Source of the DNA: Parapristionchus giblindavisi
Lineage: Eukaryota; Nematoda; Chromadorea; Rhabditida; Diplogasteridae
Reading direction: 5' to 3'
Assembly (NCBI GenBank): GCA_943737045.1
Contig: CALSFV010000011.1
Location: 434,001-498,000 of the forward strand
DNA length: 64,000 bases
Made by a program: the position numbers and the translations under genes. Below, piece by piece: positions 1 to 10,605 of the stretch; position 1 is the stretch's first letter; every line of letters begins with the position of its first letter. The notes under the pieces were generated by a model. The model saw only the letters and a program-made list of their open reading frames with translations. It was not told the DNA's origin and made no database searches.

Positions 1-751
1 GTAGAATTCAAGTTTGAATCGCGCGCTATGATGCGCAGGTTGTAATGGCCCAACTATCCTACGGTACTTTCCCAGCTCCAATTTCTGATTCTCTCCAAGT
101 CAGTCTCATTCAACTCTCCCGTGCTGACTGGCGGCACGTCGTCGCTCTTCCTACTTTTAATTATTCATTATTTTCTCCGCATTTACTCCTGTTTATCACT
201 TCTCGTTATCGCCTATCACTTCCCTGTAAGCCCATCTCTCATCTAGTTATTGCTCATTATCATTAAGTTTCTCTTTATCCTCTTATTCACTCTTCACCTA
301 TTTCATCATGCTTATGTAATTCACTCAAGTCAAGTTCAAGTTCAAGTCCAACATGTTCTCATAGTCTCTGTCATATTTCATCACTCCTGGCAATTGCCTA
401 TCATTGTCTACTTCCACTTCATTCTCCACGTTCCCCGCTTGCATTCACTGTTGTTTTACTTTCGTGCTATTACCTATCGCCCTTTACTTTCATTGTTTAA
501 TTACCCAAGTTTGAGGTAATCGCCAACCGCCACGAGCCCCGTCTCGACTACATCCCCTTCCCATCCAATCAACCTTTAAGTAATGATCTAAGGCCAAAGG
601 CCGAACCCTTCCAAGTCTTCCTAATAGTAAATAATAATTGATAATAAATATCTATTCACTCCAAGTTATTCTTGTTGTTTAAACACGGGATACAAGGGTG
701 ACATCACATACTACCCATCAGACTTATACATAGTGACCAAACGTCATTACA
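1..751 (+). repeat. 5' LTR of BEL/Pao-type element (left end cut by window)
   Basis: This segment matches 4067-4817 at a constant offset of 4066 bases, and I saw no difference between the copies. The complete 3' copy begins TGTAGCGAAACC at 3971 and ends TTACA, so about 95 bases of this 5' LTR lie left of the window. The near-identity suggests a recent insertion. Two short open frames inside the LTR are not considered genes. Confidence 0.93.
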
Positions 752-766
752 TGGTGCATACGGTCC
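752..766 (+). promoter_or_regulatory. Primer-binding site, tRNA-Gly-like
   Basis: TGGTGCATACGG follows the CA end of the 5' LTR directly. It matches the complement of a nematode tRNA-Gly 3' end (CCGATGCACCA) apart from one extra base. Glycine tRNA priming is known in BEL/Pao elements. The match to a specific tRNA is from memory and should be verified. Confidence 0.6.
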
Positions 767-795
767 AATTATCCAACTATTCCAAGTCCAATAGT

Positions 796-962
796 CCTAC
801 TTCGCAGACGATATAGGTCCTATTGCTGACTCTTATTCCGAATCCGAACAAAACCTACTTCGCAGACGATATAGGTCTAAGTTTCGATTCATCTTCTTTC
901 ATCTATAATATCCTGAAATCACCCGAATCCAAATAAGATCCTACTTCGCAGACGATATAGGT
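796..962 (+). repeat. Three copies of a 23-bp leader motif
   Basis: The motif beginning CCTACTTCGCAGACG and ending ATATAGGT occurs at 796-818, 854-876 and 940-962, spaced 58 and 86 bases apart. Each copy can form a small hairpin through CCTA and TAGG. All lie in the untranslated leader between the primer-binding site and the gag start, which is where packaging or dimerisation signals normally sit. A packaging role is inference. Confidence 0.85.
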
Positions 963-1118
963 TCCTATTTCCGATTCACACAGTTATTCATTCATTTCAT
1001 CATCACTCCGAGTATCCTAGAAATCAACAGGAACTCGTCTATCCATCCTAGCTTTCTATTCTATTCATCATTATTATCCAACTAGTATTCAACAAGACCC
1101 GCGTGGCAGGCAACAGTC

Positions 1119-3698
1119 ATGAAGAATACTAATCAAAGCACCTACAAGTCCTATTATGATAAGCTCAAATCTGCAAGAGTAAATGTAATCGCTCATTTCG
1201 ATCAACTCAAACAACATCTGATCAACATTGTATCATGTAAATCAATGACTAATCATGAAGATCTAGGAGTAGAAGTAGACAAATCTGAAATAGATATTCG
1301 AGTAAATCTATCTATACTTCAATCTCAAACCAATTCTCTTGAATCCAAACTCAATGCTATCTCTGATCCCCAAGTCAAAGCTCAAGAGGATGGTCTATTC
1401 TCTATGATTCTAAGAGGATATGACAACAATGGTCTACCTCTTGATCCATCCGATCTATCTATACTTGTTGATAAACAACTAGCAATAGTAAGAATGGCTC
1501 TCAAAAACAACTCCGAGACTATCATCCGAAATCTAAAGATAAAGAGTGTTGCTACATCTATCAAAGAAGAAGATGAATTCCTCGATGCATCCGAGAGTCC
1601 ATCAGTGACTAAGCCTAGGCATGTACCTCTTCCTACTCTGACTATTCCAAAGTTCAATGGATACAATAGGGCCGAGTACAAAACATTCATCAAACTATTC
1701 CAATCCCTGATAATGAAGAGAGATAATCTAATCGATACTGAGAAACATCTATACCTAGAAGGATTTCTAGAGGGCGATGCTCTCAAGGTCATCAAACCCT
1801 ATCCTAATGATGGTTCGTATCTAAAAGAAGCTCTCGAAGCATTAGAGGAGGAATACGGTAATGAAGAGGAAACATCATCCCAAGTCTATCAAGCTATTCA
1901 TCGAATAAAGGCTATGTCCAACTATCCTAATGATCAGATTGATCTAGCCCGAGAACTACTTGCTCTTGTACAACAACTCCAAGGTGAAGGAGAACAATCC
2001 CATCTATCATGTCTATTGATCATTGAGAAATTCGCCCCACAGTACAGAAGAAAACTGCATGAGGCGAATCAAAACAAAGATGCTATTGCTACTCTCAAGT
2101 ACCTAATCAAGCATATCCGATCTGAAATCCAACTAGATCTTGCATCAGGAACTACAACTGAGTTCACTGAGATCAAAGATATCAGACCGAATAACAAGAA
2201 CAATTCATTCTACCGTAATCCATCATATCAACCACAGAGAAATATCGAATTCTTCACTCCTGAATCATCTACAGTACCCCCATTCAATCAATACAGTAAT
2301 CAATCATATCCTCATTTCACTCCTTATAACAATCAATCATTCAATATCAATCCAGAACAACAATTCAATCAATCTCAATTCCAACCTCCTGAAAATAAAC
2401 CGTTCATTCAATATATCAAATGTGTTTATTGTGAAAAACATCCTAATCCATCTTCATGTAAAAAAGTTCCAATAATCAAAGACAGAGTTCAAATAGTTGA
2501 GAAAAAGAAGCTATGTCCACTCTGCCTATCATCCGATCACATCAAGACCTGTGGCATGACATGCTCAATCTGCCAAGGGCCTCACCATGATTCGATCTGT
2601 TTCAAGAACATGCAACGCCCTGAGAGAGCAGGACAGTTTGCAGTTACTCAAACATCCAAGCCTAGCCAATCTATCTCCAATGCTCATAGACTACTCACAG
2701 TCAGAGCTGCTGTCCTTGATCCAACTCAAGAGTTTCATACAGATCCGATCGATCCTAATATTAGTCATAACTCCCAAGAAATCGATATCCTACTCGATAC
2801 AGGTGCAGAAATGACTCTTATTTCAAAGGACATCGTTGAGAAGATGAACCTCGAGAAGATTGGTACCAAGCAGCTCTCTCTGTCGTTGGCTACAGGCATC
2901 GAGAAGGAAGCTCAGTCCTACGATGTTGTTAAGTTCAAGGTACAATCAATCAATAATGATTCACTCAATTCACCGAATGTTCATACTATCAAAGCAGTCG
3001 TAATAGACAGTTCAGTAACTGGTCCTATCCAAGTTCGTAGACTATCCAAAGCCGATGTTGGCTATATCAAGAAGCACAAACTCCGACTTGCTGATAGTCC
3101 TAATCGAGATGGTTCTATTATACCACAACTACTCTTAGGTGTCGATGATACCCTATCAATACTTCATAATCTCTCCACTCATACTCTACCAAGTGGTCTG
3201 AGACTACATGAATCTGCTTTCGGTCTCGTAATGGGAGGAACTAGTAATGAAGTTGTATGTCAAGAACAACAACTGAACATTCATCAATTGTCTATCCTAT
3301 CCGATGATAATGAAAACTATGTCCGACCAGAAGATGATCCAGCATTCATTCGTAAAATGGAACAATTCATGCAAATCAATATATCCGATGTATCAGATGA
3401 TGATTCAGACGAAGATGAACCAACAGATAATCCTATCTTACTTCATATTCGAGCCATAGAGGCAAATGAATCCAAGTCCGATCCATCAATATTATCCGAT
3501 ACTTCATCTATTCATATTCATCCTAATCATAATACCGATCATCTGACAATGAGAACAAGTAATGAACTCAAAGATAGAATGGTATATGCCAACAAGGATC
3601 AGACTGAAATGATGAAGGGTCGAGGAGTGCAGTCTGTTTCCACAGCCTCTCTGAGATTTGATGGAGTAGATGCAAATTCAGTATCACCCATTCACTGA
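1119..3698 (+). CDS. Gag-protease polyprotein of BEL/Pao-type element (859 aa)
   Basis: One uninterrupted frame. Residues about 150-345 resemble the DUF1759 gag region of Pao elements, with a PTLTIPKFNG entry and a following helical domain. Cysteine/histidine clusters lie around residues 440-500 (CVYCEKHP, CPLCLSSDH, CSICQGPHHDSIC) and look like tandem zinc knuckles. A retropepsin-type segment of DUF1758 type follows, with the active-site motif LLDTGAEMTL near residue 555. An acidic Ser/Asp-rich tail ends the protein without any YxDD reverse transcriptase. The product should form capsid-like particles and carry a protease. The frame is intact, so selection or recency has preserved it despite the missing polymerase. 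Confidence 0.88.
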   Translation: MKNTNQSTYKSYYDKLKSARVNVIAHFDQLKQHLINIVSCKSMTNHEDLGVEVDKSEIDIRVNLSILQSQTNSLESKLNAISDPQVKAQEDGLFSMILRGYDNNGLPLDPSDLSILVDKQLAIVRMALKNNSETIIRNLKIKSVATSIKEEDEFLDASESPSVTKPRHVPLPTLTIPKFNGYNRAEYKTFIKLFQSLIMKRDNLIDTEKHLYLEGFLEGDALKVIKPYPNDGSYLKEALEALEEEYGNEEETSSQVYQAIHRIKAMSNYPNDQIDLARELLALVQQLQGEGEQSHLSCLLIIEKFAPQYRRKLHEANQNKDAIATLKYLIKHIRSEIQLDLASGTTTEFTEIKDIRPNNKNNSFYRNPSYQPQRNIEFFTPESSTVPPFNQYSNQSYPHFTPYNNQSFNINPEQQFNQSQFQPPENKPFIQYIKCVYCEKHPNPSSCKKVPIIKDRVQIVEKKKLCPLCLSSDHIKTCGMTCSICQGPHHDSICFKNMQRPERAGQFAVTQTSKPSQSISNAHRLLTVRAAVLDPTQEFHTDPIDPNISHNSQEIDILLDTGAEMTLISKDIVEKMNLEKIGTKQLSLSLATGIEKEAQSYDVVKFKVQSINNDSLNSPNVHTIKAVVIDSSVTGPIQVRRLSKADVGYIKKHKLRLADSPNRDGSIIPQLLLGVDDTLSILHNLSTHTLPSGLRLHESAFGLVMGGTSNEVVCQEQQLNIHQLSILSDDNENYVRPEDDPAFIRKMEQFMQINISDVSDDDSDEDEPTDNPILLHIRAIEANESKSDPSILSDTSSIHIHPNHNTDHLTMRTSNELKDRMVYANKDQTEMMKGRGVQSVSTASLRFDGVDANSVSPIH

Positions 3699-3960
3699 TT
3701 CATTCTTATCGATTCATCTCCCAAACCTCTATTTCCATATTCAATCTCAATATCTTTCCATCTTCATCTCCCGGGGGGAGGGAGTCTCCGACCCATCAAA
3801 TGCCTATTATCTATATCCATATCTTATACCGTCCGCATAACTACAGTAATCATCACATCACCATTCATTCAGCTACCGTATCCAATCTATTCTTCTATCC
3901 TATCATCTAAGACTTCGATTTTTTTATTTCTTTCATTTCTCCTATAAGTTCATCTTCTCG

Positions 3961-3970
3961 AAGGGGGGAG
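3961..3970 (+). promoter_or_regulatory. Polypurine tract
   Basis: The run AAGGGGGGAG lies immediately upstream of the TG that starts the 3' LTR, the standard position for the plus-strand primer. A second G-rich run lies at about 3774-3782. The 3699-3970 stretch otherwise contains no frame of note. Confidence 0.8.
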
Positions 3971-4817
3971 TGTAGCGAAACCGCTACTCAAATGCAACTA
4001 AAATAGAAGAAATAGTCCGAGTTTACCAAAAACAATCAGTTCATGATAGTCTCCAAAGAATATACGGTAGAATTCAAGTTTGAATCGCGCGCTATGATGC
4101 GCAGGTTGTAATGGCCCAACTATCCTACGGTACTTTCCCAGCTCCAATTTCTGATTCTCTCCAAGTCAGTCTCATTCAACTCTCCCGTGCTGACTGGCGG
4201 CACGTCGTCGCTCTTCCTACTTTTAATTATTCATTATTTTCTCCGCATTTACTCCTGTTTATCACTTCTCGTTATCGCCTATCACTTCCCTGTAAGCCCA
4301 TCTCTCATCTAGTTATTGCTCATTATCATTAAGTTTCTCTTTATCCTCTTATTCACTCTTCACCTATTTCATCATGCTTATGTAATTCACTCAAGTCAAG
4401 TTCAAGTTCAAGTCCAACATGTTCTCATAGTCTCTGTCATATTTCATCACTCCTGGCAATTGCCTATCATTGTCTACTTCCACTTCATTCTCCACGTTCC
4501 CCGCTTGCATTCACTGTTGTTTTACTTTCGTGCTATTACCTATCGCCCTTTACTTTCATTGTTTAATTACCCAAGTTTGAGGTAATCGCCAACCGCCACG
4601 AGCCCCGTCTCGACTACATCCCCTTCCCATCCAATCAACCTTTAAGTAATGATCTAAGGCCAAAGGCCGAACCCTTCCAAGTCTTCCTAATAGTAAATAA
4701 TAATTGATAATAAATATCTATTCACTCCAAGTTATTCTTGTTGTTTAAACACGGGATACAAGGGTGACATCACATACTACCCATCAGACTTATACATAGT
4801 GACCAAACGTCATTACA
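3971..4817 (+). repeat. 3' LTR of BEL/Pao-type element, 847 bp
   Basis: It runs from TGTAGCG to TTACA, with the canonical TG..CA ends. It matches the visible part of the 5' LTR over 751 bases. It is followed directly by GTTGTAAC, which belongs to the older LTR element that it interrupted. Confidence 0.93.
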
Positions 4818-4858
4818 GTTGTAACTTTCTTTGTGCAGTGGCGTTATGGCCATTATCT

Positions 4859-7723
4859 ATACATGCCACCTCCCTCGAAGAATGCGTCCTCGCATTCGAT
4901 CTTGATGACGGCGGGGATGGCGATTTGGCTTGACTTCTAGCAGCAGCAATGATTCGTGACGAAGAAATAGATGATGAAGATGACTTGAAGATGACGAAAT
5001 GGTGAACGACGACGTAAAGAATGTAGATGATTGACATGCAGATGAGAGTATTGTAGACGACGACAACACTTGATTCTTCCTTATTTAACGACATCGGTGC
5101 TCTTGATGACTCCATGAACAATAAACGTATCCAGCTCCATTCTTCTTTAGACAACATCGGATCCCTTGCTGACAAGACCAACGATATCTTCTTATCCGGT
5201 TCTCTCGGGACCGTCTTTCCTTGATCCAATTGTGTCACCTTTTCATCATGATTCGACACAATCTCTATATCACACGACACAGCTTTTGAAGCCATCTTTA
5301 CATACACTCGACCTTCATGATTCTCCTTCATAATCTCCTCATTATTAGCATTACTCATATATTCATTGACATTACCACATCCATTCACAGTAACTACATT
5401 ATCAGCCACTTCGCTGACCTTATTATCATTCATAACCTTCTCAACAACAATCTCCTTTCCAACAATATCCTTGCCTTCAACAGTATCCTCTTCAACAAAA
5501 TTCTCTTGAACGACAATACACACTTCCTTCAAAATATCCTCCACAGCAACATCTCCCTTTTTAACGATATCCTCCTCTTCAATAATATCCTCCTTAACAT
5601 CATCTTCCTCGTTAACAATATCCTTCTGTTCAACACTATCCACTTCAACATACTCCTCAACAACAACTTCATCTTCAATCATATCCTCATGCTCAATAAT
5701 ATCGTCCTTATGAGCAATATCCTCCTTAATAACCTCTTTAATAATATCCTCCTTATCAACAATCTGTTCCTTTACATTGTATCTCTCAGATGAATTTCCT
5801 CCTACTGTTACCGTGCACTTCTCATTAGGTATCACACATCTTATCCTTGTCTCGACAGCTTCACTTCTACTATTCCCATTACTTCCAATACCACTACGGA
5901 CGACCTCCTTTATAATGCTCAACTCCATATCCATAGGCCCCAAGGTACTTTGTCTCGATATAATACACGGCTTATTCTGCCCCGTGTCAACTACTCCTTC
6001 ATTACACAACTTATTTACTCCTGTATCCACTCCCGAAACTGTGGCTCCAACAGTCTTCACCTTATCTCCCTGAGTATCAGTGCTATCCATGACCACATTA
6101 TCCTCAACGGCTTCTCTTACGACATCCTTAGCCGTATTCTGAACCGTATTTTCCTCAACATCCTTATCAAGGCACGCTTCAAAATCTACTTCCTTACGCT
6201 CCCAAAACACTGGACATTGCAGATTCTTGTGATCCATGCCACCACAAAATCGACACGTTATTAATCGATAATATTTCGGTGGTTTTGTTCCATATAACAT
6301 ATATTCCTTCAATTCCATATATCACGCCTGTCACGAGAGAATTGAGCTAAATTTACAATTCATAGGAATAGAGCGAAAATGGTGAAATGAGTTAGGACCA
6401 TTTTTGGTCATCTCTAGGCATGCCCTAACAGCCCCCAAAGTTCCAGTATTCAATTTTCATTTTTGGGCCCAATACACCGGTTCAGTATGGTCAAGTCCCA
6501 ACTTTGAACACGAATTTCTCGCTTCTGGTGCGTTTTAGCGAAAAGTGTCACAAGAGTGACCCCCGATCTTTTTTCGAGCTCTATCGATCTAAACAAACCA
6601 GAGGTCCAGAAAATGTCTCAGAACAGAGCTACACTTCGAAGCAAATAACTCAAAAATTTAGGAAAAGGAGGTGCTCTTCTTCCAGTATGTTATTAAGTTT
6701 TTCATGCGCTTTCGAATGAGGGGCTTGCGAAAAAAATACGTTAATGCGTTCGTACGGTTCATCCCCTTGGAAATTTCCTGATGATATGAAGTCATTTTCG
6801 CCACCAACAATCTCTCGTTTCACACACTCTCTCACCCATTCCTTTTCATTCCATCCCATTCCATTCTGCACCGCACGGTCTCGAGCGCGCGGTGCGGAAT
6901 GAAACATATCGTTTTCTCCCTTTCTCTTCCCTGTATTTCTTTCACTCACCGGCGAGAGAGTGTGTGAATTGAGAGATTATGGTTGGGCGAAAATGACTTC
7001 AAATCATCAGGAAATTAACAAGGGGATGAACCATAAGAACGCATTAACGTATTTTTTTCGCAAGCCCCTCATTCGAAAGCGCATGAAAAACTTAATAACA
7101 TACTGGAAGAAGAGCACCTCCTTTTCCTAAATTTTTGAGTTATTTGCTTCAAAGTGTAACTCTGTTCTGAAACATTTTCATGACTTCTGGTTTGTTTAGA
7201 TCGATAGAGCTCGAAAAAAGATCAAGGGTCACTCTTGTGACACTTTTTCGCTAAAACGCACCAGAAACGAGAAATTTGTGCTCAAAGTTGGGACTTCACC
7301 TTACCGAACCGGTGTATCGAGCCCCAAAATAAAAATTGCATAATGAGACTTTGAGGGCTGGTAGGGCATGCCTAGAGATGTCCAAAAATGGTCCTAACTC
7401 ATTTCACCATTTTTCTTCATTCCCACTCTCAGCTCAATTCTCTCGTGACAGGCGTGATATGATGCACCGTCATACCAGAATCTGAATAATTTTCCAAATT
7501 TTTTGTCCTTTCCATATATTCGGAGAAATACTTTAACTCTCTTTTCATCCAAAAGAGCAGAATCATCTCCATACAACCTCTCAGTATGGAACTCCAACTC
7601 CGAAGAAACATCTCTTAATTCACGTCCGCACAATCCATTCTCTTTCAGATTATCTAATATAATAAGGCTATCCACAGCCTCATTACGCCACTTGGCATCA
7701 TTCCATCCTTTTCCTCCTTGCAT
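4859..7723 (-). pseudogene. Gag-like zinc-knuckle gene of the minus-strand element, split by a MITE
   Basis: The 5' part (7723-7460, about 88 codons, MQGGKGWND start) and the 3' part (6318 down to about 4859, about 487 codons) are one reading frame interrupted by the element at 6322-7457. Removing that element and one TA copy keeps the frame. The downstream part opens with a CCHC knuckle (CRFCGGMDHKNLQC, spacing C-x2-C-x4-H-x4-C). A long degenerate acidic/hydrophobic repeat rich in DI, VE and KED follows, then a hydrophobic segment (YNTLICMSIIYILYVVV) that looks like a membrane span, and a Ser/Arg-rich end. A knuckle suggests nucleic-acid binding. I do not recognise the rest, and a membrane span in a gag-like protein is odd. 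Confidence 0.6.
6322..7457. mobile_element. 1,136-bp foldback MITE with TA duplication
   Basis: Long inverted arms meet near 6890. The ends read TCACGCCTGTCACGAG and its complement, with TA at 6320-6321 and 7458-7459. The TA duplication and restoration of the interrupted frame on excision identify the exact insertion point. A TA duplication fits a Tc1/mariner-type mobiliser. There is no transposase frame. Confidence 0.9.
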
Positions 7724-7809
7724 CTCCGTACTCTTTATAGTATCTTCGAGACAATTTCGATAATCAATAGTCTATCAATATCAATCAATAATCTGGTCCT
7801 TTTCAGTTT

Positions 7810-7915
7810 AGACCGGTTTGGTCACTTAGTTCTCACTTAAATGTCCGCTTTTCGACCAGGCTTGGCCACTTAGTTCTCACTCAAATGTCCGCTTTTCGAC
7901 CAGGCTTGGCCCCCA
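7810..7915 (-). promoter_or_regulatory. Primer-binding site and duplicated leader, minus-strand element
   Basis: Reading the minus strand, TGGGGGCCAAGCCTGG follows the LTR end. A unit of about 44 bases containing GGCCAAGCCTGGTCG and TGAGAACTAAGTG is then repeated imperfectly, so part of the primer-binding region is duplicated. The priming tRNA is not identified. Confidence 0.45.
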
Positions 7916-8471
7916 TGTACAAGAATCACCTCTGGGTAGTATCACTTTATAACCCCTTAACACCCTAGACCAACACCAATTCGAACTTTGGCGATAGCCT
8001 CCGGCGGACCGTAGGTAAAAGGTACCACAAAGAGGGACCTCGACAACCACACAGAACTGACGATAACCCTTTCACACAGTAGGTTAATCGTCACCACACA
8101 GATTCAGATACCAACCCTTTCACACAGTAGGTTGATATCAAGCAGCGGACAGAGAGAGAACGAGAAAAGTGACTAATTCCTGAACTTCTTTAAGATGTAA
8201 ACACAAAAGATAAAACAAGAGAATATAGACAACGTTGTTTATCTACAAAGCAACTTAAGAACACGAGCTCTACTTTGGGCTCAACACTATGGGGACTTAC
8301 AATTAAACACAAGGAGAAGGGTAGCGGAGCGACCGGAGAGAAGGGGAAGAAGTGGAAGAAGTGAAATGGAGAATGATCGGTTGCAAAATGAATGCAATTG
8401 TCAACCAATTAGGGAAATGAAAAAGGCAATGTTGTAACTTTCTTTGTGCAGTGGCGTTATGGCCATTATCT
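7916..8471 (-). repeat. 5' LTR of the minus-strand element
   Basis: Assigned from the shared 41-bp start and from the CA end next to a TGG-initiated primer-binding site. Inside it the phrase CCCTTTCACACAGTAGGTT occurs twice (about 8068-8086 and 8115-8133). No coding frame of substance is present. Confidence 0.55.
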
Positions 8472-9187
8472 TCAGGGGATGACCACACAACGATTTGGCT
8501 CCTTTTCCTAAAAAGTTTATTTCGAATCCAATCAATTCGGGAGCGGGTGCAATGGACTCCTTAGCTATTTCTAAGAAACTATTGTCAAGGGGAGTTTTTT
8601 TTATCAAAGATCAACGAACGCTGGAATTTTGAATTTTCGAAAAAAATTATACATTCAATTAATTCTCACTATTTTGCCATGGCCTAGGTAAATTTTTTAT
8701 TTGCTTAATACCAGCTATGTACCGTGCAGGTGCACTCCGAAGACGAGGAGTAGTTATATACCTCAGTCATGTCAAGAACAGCGGTGAAATATGTTAAAAC
8801 TACCAAATTTCCAAATTGACCGATTAGGGATTACTGTAGGTGCACACCATAATTACGATTTTCGTTACAAAAACGATTCTTTTACAAATTTCATATTTTA
8901 AAAAAAATATGAATTTTAAATCGAAGGTGTAATATGATATGAAGAAGATATTAAGCAAATAAAAAATATACCTAGGCCATGGCAAAATAGTGAGAACTAA
9001 TTGAATGTATAATTTTTTTCGAAAATTCAAAATTCCAGCGTTCGTTGATCTTTGATAAAAAACTCCCCTTGACAATAGTTTCTTAGAATTAGCTAAGGAG
9101 TCGATTGCACCCGCTCCCGAATCGATTGGATTCGAAATAAACTTTTTAGGAAAAGGCGCCAAATCGTTGTGTGGTCATCCCCTGAAG
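8472..9187. mobile_element. Foldback MITE, about 716 bp
   Basis: The left end (TTCAGGGGATGACCACACAA) is repeated inverted at the right end (9166-9185), and the complementary arms extend through the element. No clear target duplication is visible. It abuts the start of the minus-strand LTR. No coding frame is convincing. Confidence 0.8.
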
Positions 9188-9325
9188 CGAATTTTCAATT
9201 TGAAGGAATTTCCAAGTACCAGTGAACTTCACTCATGGAGCCTGTAATTATCATACATAAAACAGAAAAATAAATTTTTCGTCGATACCGCACTTATGTG
9301 GATTTTCTAAGACAGCGTGCTTTAG

Positions 9326-9829
9326 CAGGGCAGTGCGAAAAAAAATTTCGAAAAAAATTCCAAAACATTTTTTTTTGAAAATAAAAGTCGAAAAATTCGA
9401 AAAAAAAACAAGAATTTACAAAATTTCTAAATGCTTTTTCTTGTGATTTCTCGCGACTTTGTTGGCTTACACCAGTCCCCGTTACTACATCAAGCGAAAG
9501 AGTACTGTCTAAAGTGTCTCTTTGAGAGAGTTTGGATTAATCTATTGGAGTTCAGTTAGACAAACTATCTCTAAGAGAATTTGCCAGACAAAATATGACA
9601 ATTACAGTTACAGAAAATGATTAAATTATTTAAAAAGTTGTCTGGAATGCAACTAAAGAATTTTCAAATAGCGCAAAATCGTAAAAACAATCAATTTTAA
9701 GTGCTCTTTACAGGTCTCTTTTTACGATTTTTCGAGAATTCGAAAAATTTTTCGTCGAAAAAAAATGTTCGAAAAAAGTCAAAAATTCGAAAAAATCGAA
9801 AAAAAAATCGAAAAAAATGCACAGCCCTG
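9326..9829. mobile_element. hAT-like MITE, A/T- and TCGA-rich interior
   Basis: It begins CAGGGCAGTGCG and ends TGCACAGCCCTG. Runs of A interrupted by TTCGAAAAA are arranged as inverted arms. The ends resemble the CAGGG termini of the better-supported elements at 9876 and 22463, but I could not find a matching 8-bp duplication. Confidence 0.6.
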
Positions 9830-9875
9830 ATACTTGCGTTGTCCAGTGTTGATAGTTAAATGCGAAGTGTAGTAT

Positions 9876-10371
9876 CAGGGCTGGGCGTCAAATGAAAATT
9901 TGACGGATTCGTCAAAACGTCAATTTGACGGTTAGAAAATCCGTCAAATACCGTCAAATTCGTCAAAATATTGTAAATGCCTCTAGCTCAATTCAAAATC
10001 ATCTTTTACCAAGGGTTTTCAACTGCGAGCAACAAAAAAGCACAACGACATAACATAAACATCGATTCGTAGTTAACTACTCAAAAGCATAAATTTGGAT
10101 GTTCTTTTTACATGACGAAAATCGATTGTGTTCATTACTGAACACATTAACAGTACTTCATTTATCGTGAAAAATAAAGTTATGGTAGTTGAAAATATAT
10201 AATTTAAAATTTACATATTTTTATTGATTATTCTCGCCCATTTCAGCTTTTATTGTCGCTTTAATTTTTGACGGATTTGTCGGATAAAATTTGACGGTTT
10301 TCGTCAACAAATAATTTGACGGATAGATACCGTCAAATCCATCAAATCGTAAACGTCAAATCCCAGCCCTG
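9876..10371. mobile_element. hAT-like MITE, 496 bp, exact 8-bp duplication
   Basis: The ends are CAGGGCTGGGCGTCAAAT and its complement. TGTAGTAT flanks both sides (9868-9875 and 10372-10379). Interior arms are built from GTCAAATTTGACGG-type units. CAGGG ends with an 8-bp duplication are characteristic of the hAT superfamily. No transposase frame. Confidence 0.9.
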
Positions 10372-10605
10372 TGTAGTATATAAAAGCATGCAAATGTGCT
10401 CTAGTATTAGTCTATGTCTATGTCTGTGTAACACGTTTGAACGTCGATCTTGTCGTCTTGGCGTATTCCTAAATTGAGTCTCTCCACGTTATATGTACAT
10501 ATAACATTTTTATCAGATTCACAAAATTGCATGCTAAGGCAAAAGCCATATTTCTAATATTTGTAATTATCGATTTCCATTCTTCTCATTATCGATTGAT
10601 TACAG

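Larger units (their letters stand above)
1..4817 (+). mobile_element. Non-autonomous BEL/Pao-type LTR retrotransposon
   Basis: Two LTRs of about 847 bp flank a 3.2 kb interior. A primer-binding site abuts the 5' LTR, there is one long gag-protease frame, and a purine tract precedes the 3' LTR. No reverse transcriptase, RNase H, integrase or envelope frame is visible between 3699 and 3970 or elsewhere inside. The element must therefore depend on polymerase and integrase supplied in trans. It sits in the 3' LTR of another LTR element (4818-8471). The bases after its 3' LTR, GTTGT, are the expected 5-bp target duplication, but the left copy is outside the window. Confidence 0.9.
4818..8471 (-). 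mobile_element. Second LTR retroelement, minus strand, 3' LTR broken by the BEL element
   Basis: A 41-bp exact direct repeat at 4818-4858 and 8431-8471 fits the first 41 bases of the two LTRs read on the minus strand. The 5' LTR runs about 8471 to 7916 and ends GTACA, followed by TGGGGGCCAAGC as a primer-binding site. A gag-like gene follows (7723 to about 4859). The 3' LTR is then interrupted after 41 bases by the BEL insertion, so its remainder should lie beyond the left edge of the window. No polymerase is present. Alternative: the 41-bp repeat is an unrelated dispersed repeat. Confidence 0.65.

Noticed and set aside
45..519. Two open frames of 73 and 89 codons in the LTR, repeated identically at 4111-4585
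   Set aside because: Both are inside the LTR, have no recognisable features, and are identical only because the LTRs are.
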